Origin: Myxococcus eversor
GTDB taxonomy: Bacteria > Myxococcota > Myxococcia > Myxococcales > Myxococcaceae
DNA: 64,000 nucleotides
NCBI RefSeq assembly: GCF_010894455.1
Contig: NZ_JAAIXY010000007.1
Span: 62,001 to 126,000, forward strand
Direction: 5' to 3'
In this document: one piece after another, positions 34,786-43,220 of the stretch
How the letters are laid out: each line of letters begins with the position of its first letter
How positions within the stretch are numbered: position 1 is the stretch's first letter
Notes under the pieces: generated by a model
The model's database searches: none
The model's input: only the letters and a program-made list of their open reading frames with translations
Told to the model about the DNA's origin: nothing
Made by a program: the position numbers and the translations under genes

Positions 34786-37700
34786 ATGGAGCGCCGCGTC
34801 CTCATCGTTGAAAGCCAAAACGACTTCGCCCTCAGCATGGCGACCGTGCTCAAGAGCGCGGGCTACCAGACCGCCATGGCGGCGACTGCCACGGATGCGC
34901 AGCGCGAGCTGGAGAAACGCCGGCCGGATCTCGTCGTCCTCCGAGCCGAGCTGCCGGATCAATCCGGGTTCACGCTGTGCGGGCAGATCAAGAAGGGCAA
35001 GTGGGGCCAGAATCTCAAGGTCCTGCTCCTGTCCTCCGACACGGGAGTCGAAGGCTTGACGCAGCACCGGCAGACGCCGGGCGCCGCGGACGGCTACCTC
35101 GTCATCCCCTTCGAAATGGGAGAGCTCGCCTCGTTGAGCACCGGCATCGTCCCCACGGGTGCGGAGGAATCCGACGCGGACCTCGACGCCGCGCTCTCCG
35201 GCAACCCGCGCGAGGCTCCGCCTCCGATGCCCGCCATCCGCACCAGTCCCGGCGGCCCACCCAAGCTCCCCAAGCGCGAACGACGCAGTGCGATGACGGA
35301 AGAGGACCGCGCGTTCCTCGACCGCGCGTTCCAATCCATCGCCGACCGCAAGGCGGAGCTGCTGGCGGAGTCGCGTCAGCTCAAGCGCCCGCCTCCTCGC
35401 CGCGAGCTGATGGGCACGCCGGAGGGGAAGATCCAAATCCTCCGCGACGAGCTCAAGACGCGCGAGGCCCAGCTCGCCCGCCTCTCCGAAATCTGGAGCG
35501 TGCGCGAGCGCGAGCTCCTGTCCGGCGAGGACCGGCTCCACGAGAAGGACGTGGAGCTGCAAGGCCTCAAGATGCAGGTGGACGACCTGCTGCGCCGCTT
35601 CAATGAAGCGCAGCAAGCCATGCTCCAGAAGGAACGCGAGCACGGCGCCACCGTCGATGACCTGCTGCTGCAGAAGTTCTCCTCGGAGAAGGACCTCATC
35701 GAGGTCGTCGCATCCAAGGAGAAGGACATCAACGTGCTCCGCAAGGAGGTCCACAACCGCGAGGACGAAATCGCGCGGCGTGGCACCGACCTGGAGCACC
35801 TGCGAGCCGAGTTCGACAAGCTCGAGAAGCTCCACAACGTCGTCACGCTGGAGTTCGAGGTCAAGGAGCAGAAGCTCCAGGACACCGTCCGCGCGAACGA
35901 GGCGGAGATCGCCCAGTTGGGCAAGCGCGGCGACGACTTCGAGTCGGAGCTGGGCCGCACCGTCAGCGAGCGGGATCAGCGCTATGCCGAGCTGGACGGA
36001 GAGATTCAGGCCCTCCAGGAGCGGCTGCAGCAGACGGAGCAGGAGCGCGACACCACCGTCCGCGGCCTGGAGACCCGGGCCGCCTCCGCCGAGGAGCACG
36101 GCGCCCGGGGCGACGCGGAGATCATCCGGCTGAACGCGGAGCGCGACTCGCTGGAGGCGCGCCTCAGTCAGCAGGTGGCGGATCTGGAGGCGGACCTCGC
36201 GCGCACCACGAGCGAGCGCGAGCAGCTCCGGATGGACAAGGACGCGCAGGAGACGGAGCTCAATCAGCGCGTCGATGACCGCGACGCGAAGATCTCCTCC
36301 CTGGACCGCGAGCTGGCGGAGGCCATCGAGCGCAACGAGCGCACCGAGGCCGACCTCAACTCCAACATCCAGCAGCAACTGGAGCGCATCGGCGAGTTGG
36401 AGGGCGAGGTCGAGGCCGTCAAGGCGCACCTGGCCGACCGCGAAGCCGAGCTGTCCGGCGAACTCCAGGCGCTCACCGACGCGAAGAACGCGCTGGAAGA
36501 GGACCTCACCGGCCGTCTCGAGGCGCTTCAAATCGCCAAGGACGCGCTGGACGAGGACCTCACCCGGCAGCTCGAGGAGCTTCGCGCGGCGAAGGCCGAG
36601 CTGGAGGCCGACCTCACCGGCCAGATTCAAGCCCTCACCTCGCAGCTCGAGGAGTCGCAGCGCATTGGAGATCAGCTCCAGGCGCGCGTCGTGTCGCTGG
36701 AGGACACCGTCGCCCAGCGCGAGTCCACCATCGAGGGGCTCCAGGGCGACGTCGCGGCGAGGGATCAGCGCATCTCCGAGCTGACGGGAGACCTGGAAGC
36801 CACCAGCCAGACGCTCTCGCAGACGCAGGACACGCTGGCCCGCACCGAGCAGCAGCTCGCGGACACGCAGAACACCCTGGCGAGCACGGAGCAGTCGCTC
36901 TCCGAGACGCGGGGCGAGCTGGAGGCCACCAGCCAGTCGCTGAGCGAGACGCAGACGCGGCTGGCCCAGACGGAAGAGGCGCTGTCGACGACGCGCGGCG
37001 AGTTGGAGGCCACCAGCCAGACGCTCTCGCAGACGCAGGACACGCTGTCGCGCACGGAGCAGCAGCTCGCGGACACGCAAGGCACGCTGGCCCAGACAGA
37101 GGGCACGCTGGCCGAGACGCGCGGCGAGCTGGAGGCCACCAGCCAGACGCTCACCCAGACGCAGAACACGCTGGAGGAGACGCGCGACGCGCTGGGCACC
37201 ACCACCGCGCAGCGCGACGGCCTCAAGGTCGAGCTGGATGACACGCACGAGACGCTGCGGACGACCCAGGCCGCGCTGGCCAGGACGACGGGCGAGCGGG
37301 ACCAGCGCATCGCCGAGCTGCAGGCCCTGAGCGAGGCCAAGGACGCTCTGGAGCAACTGCTCACCGGCCAGATCGGGAATCTGCGCGGAGAGCTCGCGGA
37401 GACGCTGGGCAACTACGAGGCGGAGCGGGCCGCGCACGAGAAGCTCGCCGCCGAGACGAGCGCGAGCATCGAGGCGCTCACGGGTGAGCGCGACGGGCTG
37501 CGCTCGGAGCTGGAGGCCACCAGCCAGTCGCTGGAGCAGGTGCAGGGACAGCTCGCCGCGACGAGCGACGCCCTGTCGCGCGAGCAGCAGGCCCACTCCA
37601 ACAGCCGTCAGCAGGCCGCCAACACCCAGGCCGCGCTGGAAGCGGACCTCAACGAAACGCGCAACCAGGTGGAGGAGCTGGGCGAACAGCTCACCATCAC

Positions 37701-39009
37701 CAAGCACGAGCTGGGCGCCCGGGTGGCGGAAGTCACCCAGTTGTCCTCCCAGCTCGCGCAGGTGGAGGACACACGGGCGACCCTCAAGGAGCGGCTGGAC
37801 GCGCTCACCGAGGAGTCCCAGCGCCGCGAGGAGCTGCTCCAGAACGACCTGGCCACCAAGGGCAAGGAGCTGTCGGACACGCTGCGCAAGCTCACCCAGG
37901 TGACGCAGGAGAAGATGCGTCAGGCCGAGGTGCTCAACCGCGAGGTCGCCACCCGCACCGAGCAGCTCAAGGCGATGGAGACCAAGCTCCAGACCCAGGC
38001 CGCCGACGCCAAGCGCCACGCGGACGGACTCGGCCAGCAGATGGCCGGGCTCAACAACCAGTTCGAGCTGGCGAAGAAGACGCTCGGCGAGCGCGAGGAG
38101 CAGCTGCGCGCGGCGGGTGCCCAGCACCAGAAGCTGACGCAGGAGCGCGACGGCATCAACGGTCAGCTCCAGCAATCCGAGGCCCGCCTCCAGCAGCAGG
38201 CACAGCAGGCGCAGCAGGAGCGCGCCGAGGCGAAGCGCGCCTCCGACGAGCTGGCGGCGAAGCTGGCCAAGTCCGAGCAGCGCGTCGCGCAGCTCACCCA
38301 GGAGGCCCAGGCGAAGGCCGCCGACGCCGAGGCGAAGGCCAAGGACATGCAGGCCCAGCTCGCCACCCGCGCCAAGAAGGCGCAGGACCTGGAGCTGGCA
38401 CTGGAGAACGCCCAGGGCGCCAAGGCCCGCGCGGAGAAGGACCTGGCCGCCAAGGTCGCCGCCGCCGAGGGCAAGGCCAACGAGGCCGCCGCCCGACTGG
38501 CCACCGCCCAGAAGGAGCGCAAGGACCTGGAGACGCGGCAGCTGCGCGAAATCGAGGAGCTGGGCGCCAAGCAGAAGGCGGAGCTGGAACGCCGCGAGGC
38601 CATCAAGACGCAGGAAGTCACCCGCCTGCAGCAGTCCGTGCAGGAGAAGAGCAAGGCGCTCAAGGTCGCGGAGCTGGAACTGGCTCGATTCAAGAGCAAG
38701 TCACCCGCCACGCCCGCCCCGGTGGCCGCCAAGGCCGCCAAGGCCGCTCCAGCCCCCGAGGACGACGAGCTCGCGACCAGGCCGCAGCTCAATCAGGTCA
38801 TCCCCGCCGCGGCGGCGGCTCCCGCCAAGGCCGCCAAGGCCGCCGCGAAGCCCGCCCCCGCCGCCAAGAAGGCCGCCGCCCCCGCCCCCGCACCGCTGGG
38901 TGGCGACGAGTCGGAGCCCACCGACCGCACCATGGTCATGCAGATCCCCGTCGGCGGCGTGAAGGAAGACGACGACTGGACGGCGCTGGTGGACGAGCTG
39001 GACAAGTAG
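34786..39009 (+). CDS. aglZ: AglZ-type protein: pseudo-receiver domain plus very long coiled coil
   Basis: A 1407-residue protein that matches the architecture and length of Myxococcus xanthus AglZ (about 1395 residues), a filament-forming regulator that localises at gliding focal adhesions. Residues 1-125 form a receiver-like domain (RRVLIVESQNDFALSMA). The phospho-acceptor position is Arg53 (VVLRAELPDQSG) rather than Asp, so it cannot be phosphorylated there. Residues 125-200 are a Pro-rich linker. About 205-1310 is an almost continuous coiled coil with regular heptads, including an exact heptad-multiple repeat block. The end is an Ala/Lys/Pro-rich tail closing with an acidic WTALVDELDK. 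FrzS has the same plan but is far shorter. The start is ATG 34786 after GGGTGGAAGGGCTTC. Confidence 0.85.
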   Translation: MERRVLIVESQNDFALSMATVLKSAGYQTAMAATATDAQRELEKRRPDLVVLRAELPDQSGFTLCGQIKKGKWGQNLKVLLLSSDTGVEGLTQHRQTPGAADGYLVIPFEMGELASLSTGIVPTGAEESDADLDAALSGNPREAPPPMPAIRTSPGGPPKLPKRERRSAMTEEDRAFLDRAFQSIADRKAELLAESRQLKRPPPRRELMGTPEGKIQILRDELKTREAQLARLSEIWSVRERELLSGEDRLHEKDVELQGLKMQVDDLLRRFNEAQQAMLQKEREHGATVDDLLLQKFSSEKDLIEVVASKEKDINVLRKEVHNREDEIARRGTDLEHLRAEFDKLEKLHNVVTLEFEVKEQKLQDTVRANEAEIAQLGKRGDDFESELGRTVSERDQRYAELDGEIQALQERLQQTEQERDTTVRGLETRAASAEEHGARGDAEIIRLNAERDSLEARLSQQVADLEADLARTTSEREQLRMDKDAQETELNQRVDDRDAKISSLDRELAEAIERNERTEADLNSNIQQQLERIGELEGEVEAVKAHLADREAELSGELQALTDAKNALEEDLTGRLEALQIAKDALDEDLTRQLEELRAAKAELEADLTGQIQALTSQLEESQRIGDQLQARVVSLEDTVAQRESTIEGLQGDVAARDQRISELTGDLEATSQTLSQTQDTLARTEQQLADTQNTLASTEQSLSETRGELEATSQSLSETQTRLAQTEEALSTTRGELEATSQTLSQTQDTLSRTEQQLADTQGTLAQTEGTLAETRGELEATSQTLTQTQNTLEETRDALGTTTAQRDGLKVELDDTHETLRTTQAALARTTGERDQRIAELQALSEAKDALEQLLTGQIGNLRGELAETLGNYEAERAAHEKLAAETSASIEALTGERDGLRSELEATSQSLEQVQGQLAATSDALSREQQAHSNSRQQAANTQAALEADLNETRNQVEELGEQLTITKHELGARVAEVTQLSSQLAQVEDTRATLKERLDALTEESQRREELLQNDLATKGKELSDTLRKLTQVTQEKMRQAEVLNREVATRTEQLKAMETKLQTQAADAKRHADGLGQQMAGLNNQFELAKKTLGEREEQLRAAGAQHQKLTQERDGINGQLQQSEARLQQQAQQAQQERAEAKRASDELAAKLAKSEQRVAQLTQEAQAKAADAEAKAKDMQAQLATRAKKAQDLELALENAQGAKARAEKDLAAKVAAAEGKANEAAARLATAQKERKDLETRQLREIEELGAKQKAELERREAIKTQEVTRLQQSVQEKSKALKVAELELARFKSKSPATPAPVAAKAAKAAPAPEDDELATRPQLNQVIPAAAAAPAKAAKAAAKPAPAAKKAAAPAPAPLGGDESEPTDRTMVMQIPVGGVKEDDDWTALVDELDK
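36787..37206 (+). repeat. Heptad-phased repeat block in the AglZ coiled coil
   Basis: The phrase G(D/E)LEATSQ(T/S)L recurs at 36787, 36913, 36997 and 37123, that is at intervals of 126, 84 and 126 bases (42, 28 and 42 residues). All intervals are whole numbers of heptads, and nearly every heptad inside reads xxLxxTx. The spacing keeps the hydrophobic seam in register, so repeat gain or loss would change rod length without breaking the coil. Confidence 0.9.
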
Positions 39010-39021
39010 CCCGCTTCCCGG

Positions 39022-39045
39022 GGGCCGCCGCCATGGTGGCGGCCC
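39022..39045 (+). terminator. Strong hairpin just after aglZ
   Basis: GGGCCGCCGCC (39022-39032) pairs with GGTGGCGGCCC (39035-39045), with one G-T wobble, 13 bases after the aglZ stop. A further hairpin (GGCACCC at 39084 with GGGTGCC at 39114) follows. There is no T-run, so this is a structure-based call. Confidence 0.45.
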
Positions 39046-39178
39046 TCCGCTGGAAATCCCCACCTCGTGCTGTCTGGAATCCCGGCACCCGCCGGAAGGC
39101 CGGCACGGGGCCGGGGTGCCTCGGGCAGCGTCGCGAGCCGTCCGGCCGCGACATCCATGCCCTACCGAGGCGGAAAAC

Positions 39179-39400
39179 TCAGAGGGCCGCGCGCGCGTCG
39201 CGCACCAGCTCCTTGAAGTGCAGCGTGGCGAGGACGTCGCGGAGGGAAGCCTCGCGGCCGACGCTGTGCGCCTGCGACTGCGCCTCCCGCCAGCGGCTCA
39301 CCAGCGTCCGCACGGCGATGTACGACAACAGCAGGGGGAAACCACCCGGCAACAGGATGATTGCCACCGCCATCACCATCCTCATCCACGCCCACACCAT
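39179..39400 (-). CDS. Small single-pass membrane protein, function unknown
   Basis: A 73-residue frame starting at ATG 39400, with GAGG nine bases upstream. Residues 7-33 are a hydrophobic helix (VMAVAIILLPGGFPLLLSYI). The rest is a charged, probably helical tail (SRWREAQSQ; REASLRDVLATLHFKEL). The plausible protein composition and ribosome site argue for a real gene between convergent hairpins and the divergent MoxR gene, but small GC-rich frames can mislead. Confidence 0.5.
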   Translation of the reverse strand: MVWAWMRMVMAVAIILLPGGFPLLLSYIAVRTLVSRWREAQSQAHSVGREASLRDVLATLHFKELVRDARAAL

Positions 39401-39596
39401 GACCACGGACCTCGCTGCTTTCCTTCGTGAGTTGCGCCGTAGAGATGCATGACGTGTGCCCACGGTGCGCAAATAATTTCCCCGCGTTTTTCCGCAGGGT
39501 TGGAGGGCAGCGGGGCAGGAAGGTTGGGGACCGGGTCCACGGACCCTGGCATTTTTGCCGCAGTCGCCTGGGGGGCCGTCGGTTAAGTTCAGCCGG

Positions 39597-40535
39597 GTGA
39601 GCCCCCCTTCGACGGCAGAAATCCGCACCTTCACCAGCGTGGCGGACGCGGAGAAACACCTGGAGCAGGTGGGATACCTGCCCTCCCCGGAGATCGCCAC
39701 GGCGGCCTTCCTGGCCGACCGGATGGACAAGCCCATCCTCGTCGAAGGACCCGCGGGCGTGGGCAAGACGGAGCTGGCGCGGGCCATGGCCACGGCGCTG
39801 GGCCGCGAACTCATCCGCCTCCAGTGCTACGAGGGCCTGGACGAGGCCAAGGCTCTCTACGAGTGGGAGTACGCCAAGCAGCTGCTCTACACCCAGCTCC
39901 TCAAGGACAAGATTGGGGAGATGGTGCAGGGCACGTCCACGCTGTCGGAGGCGGCGGACCGGCTGGCCTCGAGCGACGCCGTCTTCTTCTCCGAGCGCTT
40001 CCTCCTGCCGCGTCCCATCCTCCGCGCCCAGCTCTCCGAGCGCCCCGCCCTGCTGCTGGTGGACGAAATCGACAAGGCGGACCCGGAGTTCGAGGCCTTC
40101 CTGCTGGAGGTCCTCTCCGACAACGCCGTCACCATCCCCGAGCTGGGCACCTTCCACGCGAAGCACATCCCCCGGGTGCTGCTGACGTCCAACAACGCGC
40201 GCGAGCTGTCCGACGCGCTCAAGCGCCGCTGCCTGCACCTGCACATCGACTTCCCGGACCGGGAGCGGGAGCTGCGCATCGTCCGCTCGCGGCTGCCCCA
40301 CGTGCCGCAGGTGCTGGCCGAGCAGGTGGTGGAAGCCGTCGCCGCCATCCGCGCGCTCGACTTGAAGAAGGCGCCCTCCATCAGCGAGACGCTGGACTGG
40401 GCGCAGAGCCTGGTGCTGCTCAACGCGGAGCAGCTCACCTCGGACGTCGTGGCCTCCACGCTCAATCTCGTCCTCAAGTACGAGGGCGACATCGAGAAGG
40501 CCCGCGCCAACCTGCCGCAGATCGCCCAGGCGTGA
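39597..40535 (+). CDS. MoxR-family AAA+ ATPase
   Basis: About 312 residues from GTG 39597 (a TTG at 39555 would add 14). Walker A is GPAGVGKTELA, Walker B is ALLLVDEIDKADPEFEAFLLEVL, and the sensor-1 Asn lies in VLLTSNNARELSDALKRRCL, a typical MoxR signature. These ATPases act as chaperones that insert cofactors or mature protein complexes, usually with a von Willebrand-A partner. No VWA gene is adjacent here; the next gene, 58 bases on, is a patatin-like lipase. The role is therefore unassigned. Confidence 0.88.
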   Translation: MSPPSTAEIRTFTSVADAEKHLEQVGYLPSPEIATAAFLADRMDKPILVEGPAGVGKTELARAMATALGRELIRLQCYEGLDEAKALYEWEYAKQLLYTQLLKDKIGEMVQGTSTLSEAADRLASSDAVFFSERFLLPRPILRAQLSERPALLLVDEIDKADPEFEAFLLEVLSDNAVTIPELGTFHAKHIPRVLLTSNNARELSDALKRRCLHLHIDFPDRERELRIVRSRLPHVPQVLAEQVVEAVAAIRALDLKKAPSISETLDWAQSLVLLNAEQLTSDVVASTLNLVLKYEGDIEKARANLPQIAQA

Positions 40536-40593
40536 GGTCCTTCATGACGCCCGCCCTCCCGAGGGCGGCGGGAGGAGGTCCGACGCGCGGTGT

Positions 40594-42048
40594 ATGCTCG
40601 GGGTTCGCGCCCACCGAGGCCCTGGCCCACCCGTGCTCCTGAAGGAACGCTTCCAGATCACCCGGCCGCTCGAGGAGCTGGAGCTGTCGCTCGTGCGCGC
40701 CTCCCTGGCGTCCCCCGGCCTGCTCGACGCGCGCGAGGAGGCCATCCTTCGCACGGCGCTATCCCTCGCCCGGCTCTACAAGGTTCAGCACGGAGGACTC
40801 GACGTGGGCGTGGGCGCGCTGCTCACGCCGTTCCGCGAAGAGGTGGAGCGCCGCCTCACGCCCGTGCTGGGAGGACTCCGGCCTCCGACGAGAGACAGGC
40901 TGGTGCCCCACGTGAGGGACTTGCGCGAGCACGCCGCGAAGGCGCGTGACGGAGTGGTGGCGAGGCTGCGCGGACGCGTGCCACCCGAGGCGTTGGACCG
41001 CGAGCTGCGTCACAAGGAGCTGGTGATGGTGACGGGCGGCGGCGGCGGCACCGCCTTCGTGTACCTGGGGGTGATGAGCCTTCTGGCCGAGCACGGCCTG
41101 GAGCCGAAGCTGCTCGCGGGCGCGTCCATGGGCGCCATCCTCGCCATCATGCGCTCGCGCATGGCCCGCTTCGACCCCACGGAGATGACCAACATCGTCC
41201 GGGGGCTGTCCTTCCGGAAGCTCTTCCGCTTCATCTCCACGGAGAGCCGCTACGGCCTGCCCGCGGCGCTGCGCCTGTTCCTGCGCGCGGGTCTGGGACG
41301 CTTCTTCGGCGCGGGGCCCGAGGGCAGCGGCATGCGCCTCAAGGACCTTCCGGTGCCCACCATCATCACCGTGGGCGGCATCCGCCGAGGCATGCTCCCC
41401 CGCCCGCTCGAGTATTACGAGCGCCTGCTGGGCACCAGCCCCCTGGGCCTGCTCAACCCCGCGGGCGTGGCGCGCAGAATCCAGGCCGCCATGGGCGCGA
41501 TTGGAGAGCTGTTCACCCGCCCCGAAATCACCGTGCGCCTGCACCTGGGCGCAGACGACGCCACCGGCGAATTCGACGCGCTGGACGCCGCGGGCTTCTC
41601 CTCCGCCCTGCCCGGCGTCATCCACTACGACGTGCTGCGCGAGGACCCTCGCATGCACTCGCTCCTGGACGGGATGCTCGCCCACCACGGCGTGGCGCGC
41701 CTCATCGACGGGGGCCTCGTGGACAACCTGCCGGCGAAGGCCGCGTGGAAGGCCGTCGCGCGCGGACGCATCGGCACGCGCAACACGCTCATCCTCGCGT
41801 TGGATGGCTTCGCGCCCCGGCTCACCACGCCGTTCTGGCTTCCGCTCCAACGCCTGGCCGCCATGACGGTGGCGCCCAACCTGCCCTACGCGCATCACAT
41901 CAAGCGCTTCTCGCGCACGCTGTCACCACTGGATGTCGTGCCCTCCGTGGAGCTTGCCTCCAAGGCGCTGCACTTGGGTCGCAAGGCACTCGCCGAGGAC
42001 CTGCCATTCCTTCGACGCATGCTGGCCCCACTGCCACACGTGCTCTGA
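40594..42048 (+). CDS. Patatin-like phospholipase
   Basis: About 484 residues from ATG 40594; a GTG at 40633 is an alternative and neither has an ideal ribosome site. Residues 1-140 are a helical N-terminal region without recognised motif. The patatin domain has the oxyanion Gly-rich VTGGGGGTAFVYLGV, nucleophile Ser178 in LLAGASMGAI and Asp372 in LIDGGLVDNLP, forming the Ser-Asp dyad. It should hydrolyse acyl esters of phospholipids or other lipids. No signal peptide is visible. Confidence 0.88.
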   Translation: MLGVRAHRGPGPPVLLKERFQITRPLEELELSLVRASLASPGLLDAREEAILRTALSLARLYKVQHGGLDVGVGALLTPFREEVERRLTPVLGGLRPPTRDRLVPHVRDLREHAAKARDGVVARLRGRVPPEALDRELRHKELVMVTGGGGGTAFVYLGVMSLLAEHGLEPKLLAGASMGAILAIMRSRMARFDPTEMTNIVRGLSFRKLFRFISTESRYGLPAALRLFLRAGLGRFFGAGPEGSGMRLKDLPVPTIITVGGIRRGMLPRPLEYYERLLGTSPLGLLNPAGVARRIQAAMGAIGELFTRPEITVRLHLGADDATGEFDALDAAGFSSALPGVIHYDVLREDPRMHSLLDGMLAHHGVARLIDGGLVDNLPAKAAWKAVARGRIGTRNTLILALDGFAPRLTTPFWLPLQRLAAMTVAPNLPYAHHIKRFSRTLSPLDVVPSVELASKALHLGRKALAEDLPFLRRMLAPLPHVL

Positions 42049-42072
42049 TTTCCCTGAAGTGGCTTTCACGCT

Positions 42073-42101
42073 TTGACCTCATAGGGACCTGTGGCTAGAA
42101 G
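42073..42101 (+). promoter_or_regulatory. Probable promoter of ilvE
   Basis: TTGACC (42073-42078) is followed, after 17 bases, by TAGAAG (42096-42101). The match is five of six and four of six to the vegetative consensus. Transcription would begin near 42108, giving a leader of about 36 bases that contains the AAGGAA ribosome site before ATG 42144. Confidence 0.45.
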
Positions 42102-42143
42102 GGGCGGGCAGTCCCACTTCTTACAGGCCGAAGGAACCCCCGC

Positions 42144-43094
42144 ATGAGCTCGACCTCGACCAGTGTTTTGCGTGCCGACCAGATATGGCTCGACGGCAAA
42201 TTGGTGAAATGGGACGAGGGCCAGGTGCATGTGATGACGCACGCCCTCCACTACGGGCTGGGCGTCTTCGAGGGCATCCGCGCCTACAAGACGCATGATG
42301 GCCGGCTCGCGGTGTTCCGCCTGCGCGAGCACATCCGCCGGCTGCTCGACTCGGCGCACATCATCATGTTGAAGATGCCGTACTCCGAGGACGAGCTCGT
42401 CGAGGCGTGCCTGGACCTCTTGCGCAAGCAGAAGGCGCAGTTCGCCAACGGCGCGTACCTGCGGCCGGTGGCCTTCATGGGCGACGGCGCCATGGGCCTG
42501 GGCGCGGTGAACCCCACACGCGTGGCCGTGACGGCGTGGGATTGGGGCGCGTACCTGGGCGACAAGGGCATCCGCGAGGGCATCCGCGCCAAGGTGAGTT
42601 CCTTCACGCGCATGCACGTCAACGTCAACATGGTGCGCGGCAAGATTTCCGGCCAGTACGTCAACTCCATCCTCGCCAAGCGCGAGGTGGTGATGGCGGG
42701 CTACGACGAGGCCATCCTCCTGGACATCAGCGGCTTCGTGGCGGAAGCGTCCGGCGAGAACCTCTTCATGGTGAACAAGAAGGGCATCATCAAGACGCCG
42801 CCCCTCTCCTCGCCCATCCTCGACGGCATCACCCGCGACACCGTCCTGAAGATTCTGCGCGACAGCGGCCGCGCCGTGGAGGAGGTCACCTTCACCCGCG
42901 ACGCGCTCTACATCTCCAACGAGATCTTCTTCACCGGCACCGCCGCGGAAATCACCCCCGTGCGCGAAGTGGACGACCGCGCCGTCGGCACCGGCAAGCC
43001 CGGCCCCATCGGCACCTTCGTGCAGGAGATGTACTTCCGCACCGTCCGGGGCCAGGAGCCGCGCTACGCCGAGTGGCTCACCTACGTCGACTGA
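42144..43094 (+). CDS. ilvE: Branched-chain amino acid aminotransferase
   Basis: A class IV PLP aminotransferase of 316 residues that interconverts Leu, Ile and Val with their keto acids. Signatures are the N-terminal VMTHALHYGLGVFEGIRAY, the Schiff-base Lys167 in RGKISGQYVNSILA (Gln replaces the more usual Asn after the Gly), GYDEAILLD, the EASGENLFMV segment and the C-terminal EIFFTGTAAEITPV. In myxobacteria branched keto acids also feed iso-branched fatty acids. It is a single gene with its own promoter. Confidence 0.93.
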   Translation: MSSTSTSVLRADQIWLDGKLVKWDEGQVHVMTHALHYGLGVFEGIRAYKTHDGRLAVFRLREHIRRLLDSAHIIMLKMPYSEDELVEACLDLLRKQKAQFANGAYLRPVAFMGDGAMGLGAVNPTRVAVTAWDWGAYLGDKGIREGIRAKVSSFTRMHVNVNMVRGKISGQYVNSILAKREVVMAGYDEAILLDISGFVAEASGENLFMVNKKGIIKTPPLSSPILDGITRDTVLKILRDSGRAVEEVTFTRDALYISNEIFFTGTAAEITPVREVDDRAVGTGKPGPIGTFVQEMYFRTVRGQEPRYAEWLTYVD

Positions 43095-43220
43095 TGCCCC
43101 TACGCGCCGGGTCTCCGGCGCCCCCGGGGTGGGGAGCCTGCCTCCTCGCCCCTCGGGTCTCCCGGGAATGACCATCCCTTCTGCCCTCCCAGGACGGGTT
43201 TTGGGCTAGAAAGGGCCCCG

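Noticed and set aside
33649-38175. A 1508-codon open frame on the minus strand opposite aglZ and the glycosyltransferase tail
   Set aside because: It mirrors the codon pattern of the plus-strand genes; its Leu/Arg/Gly-rich sequence has no domain. Long antisense frames are expected at this GC content.
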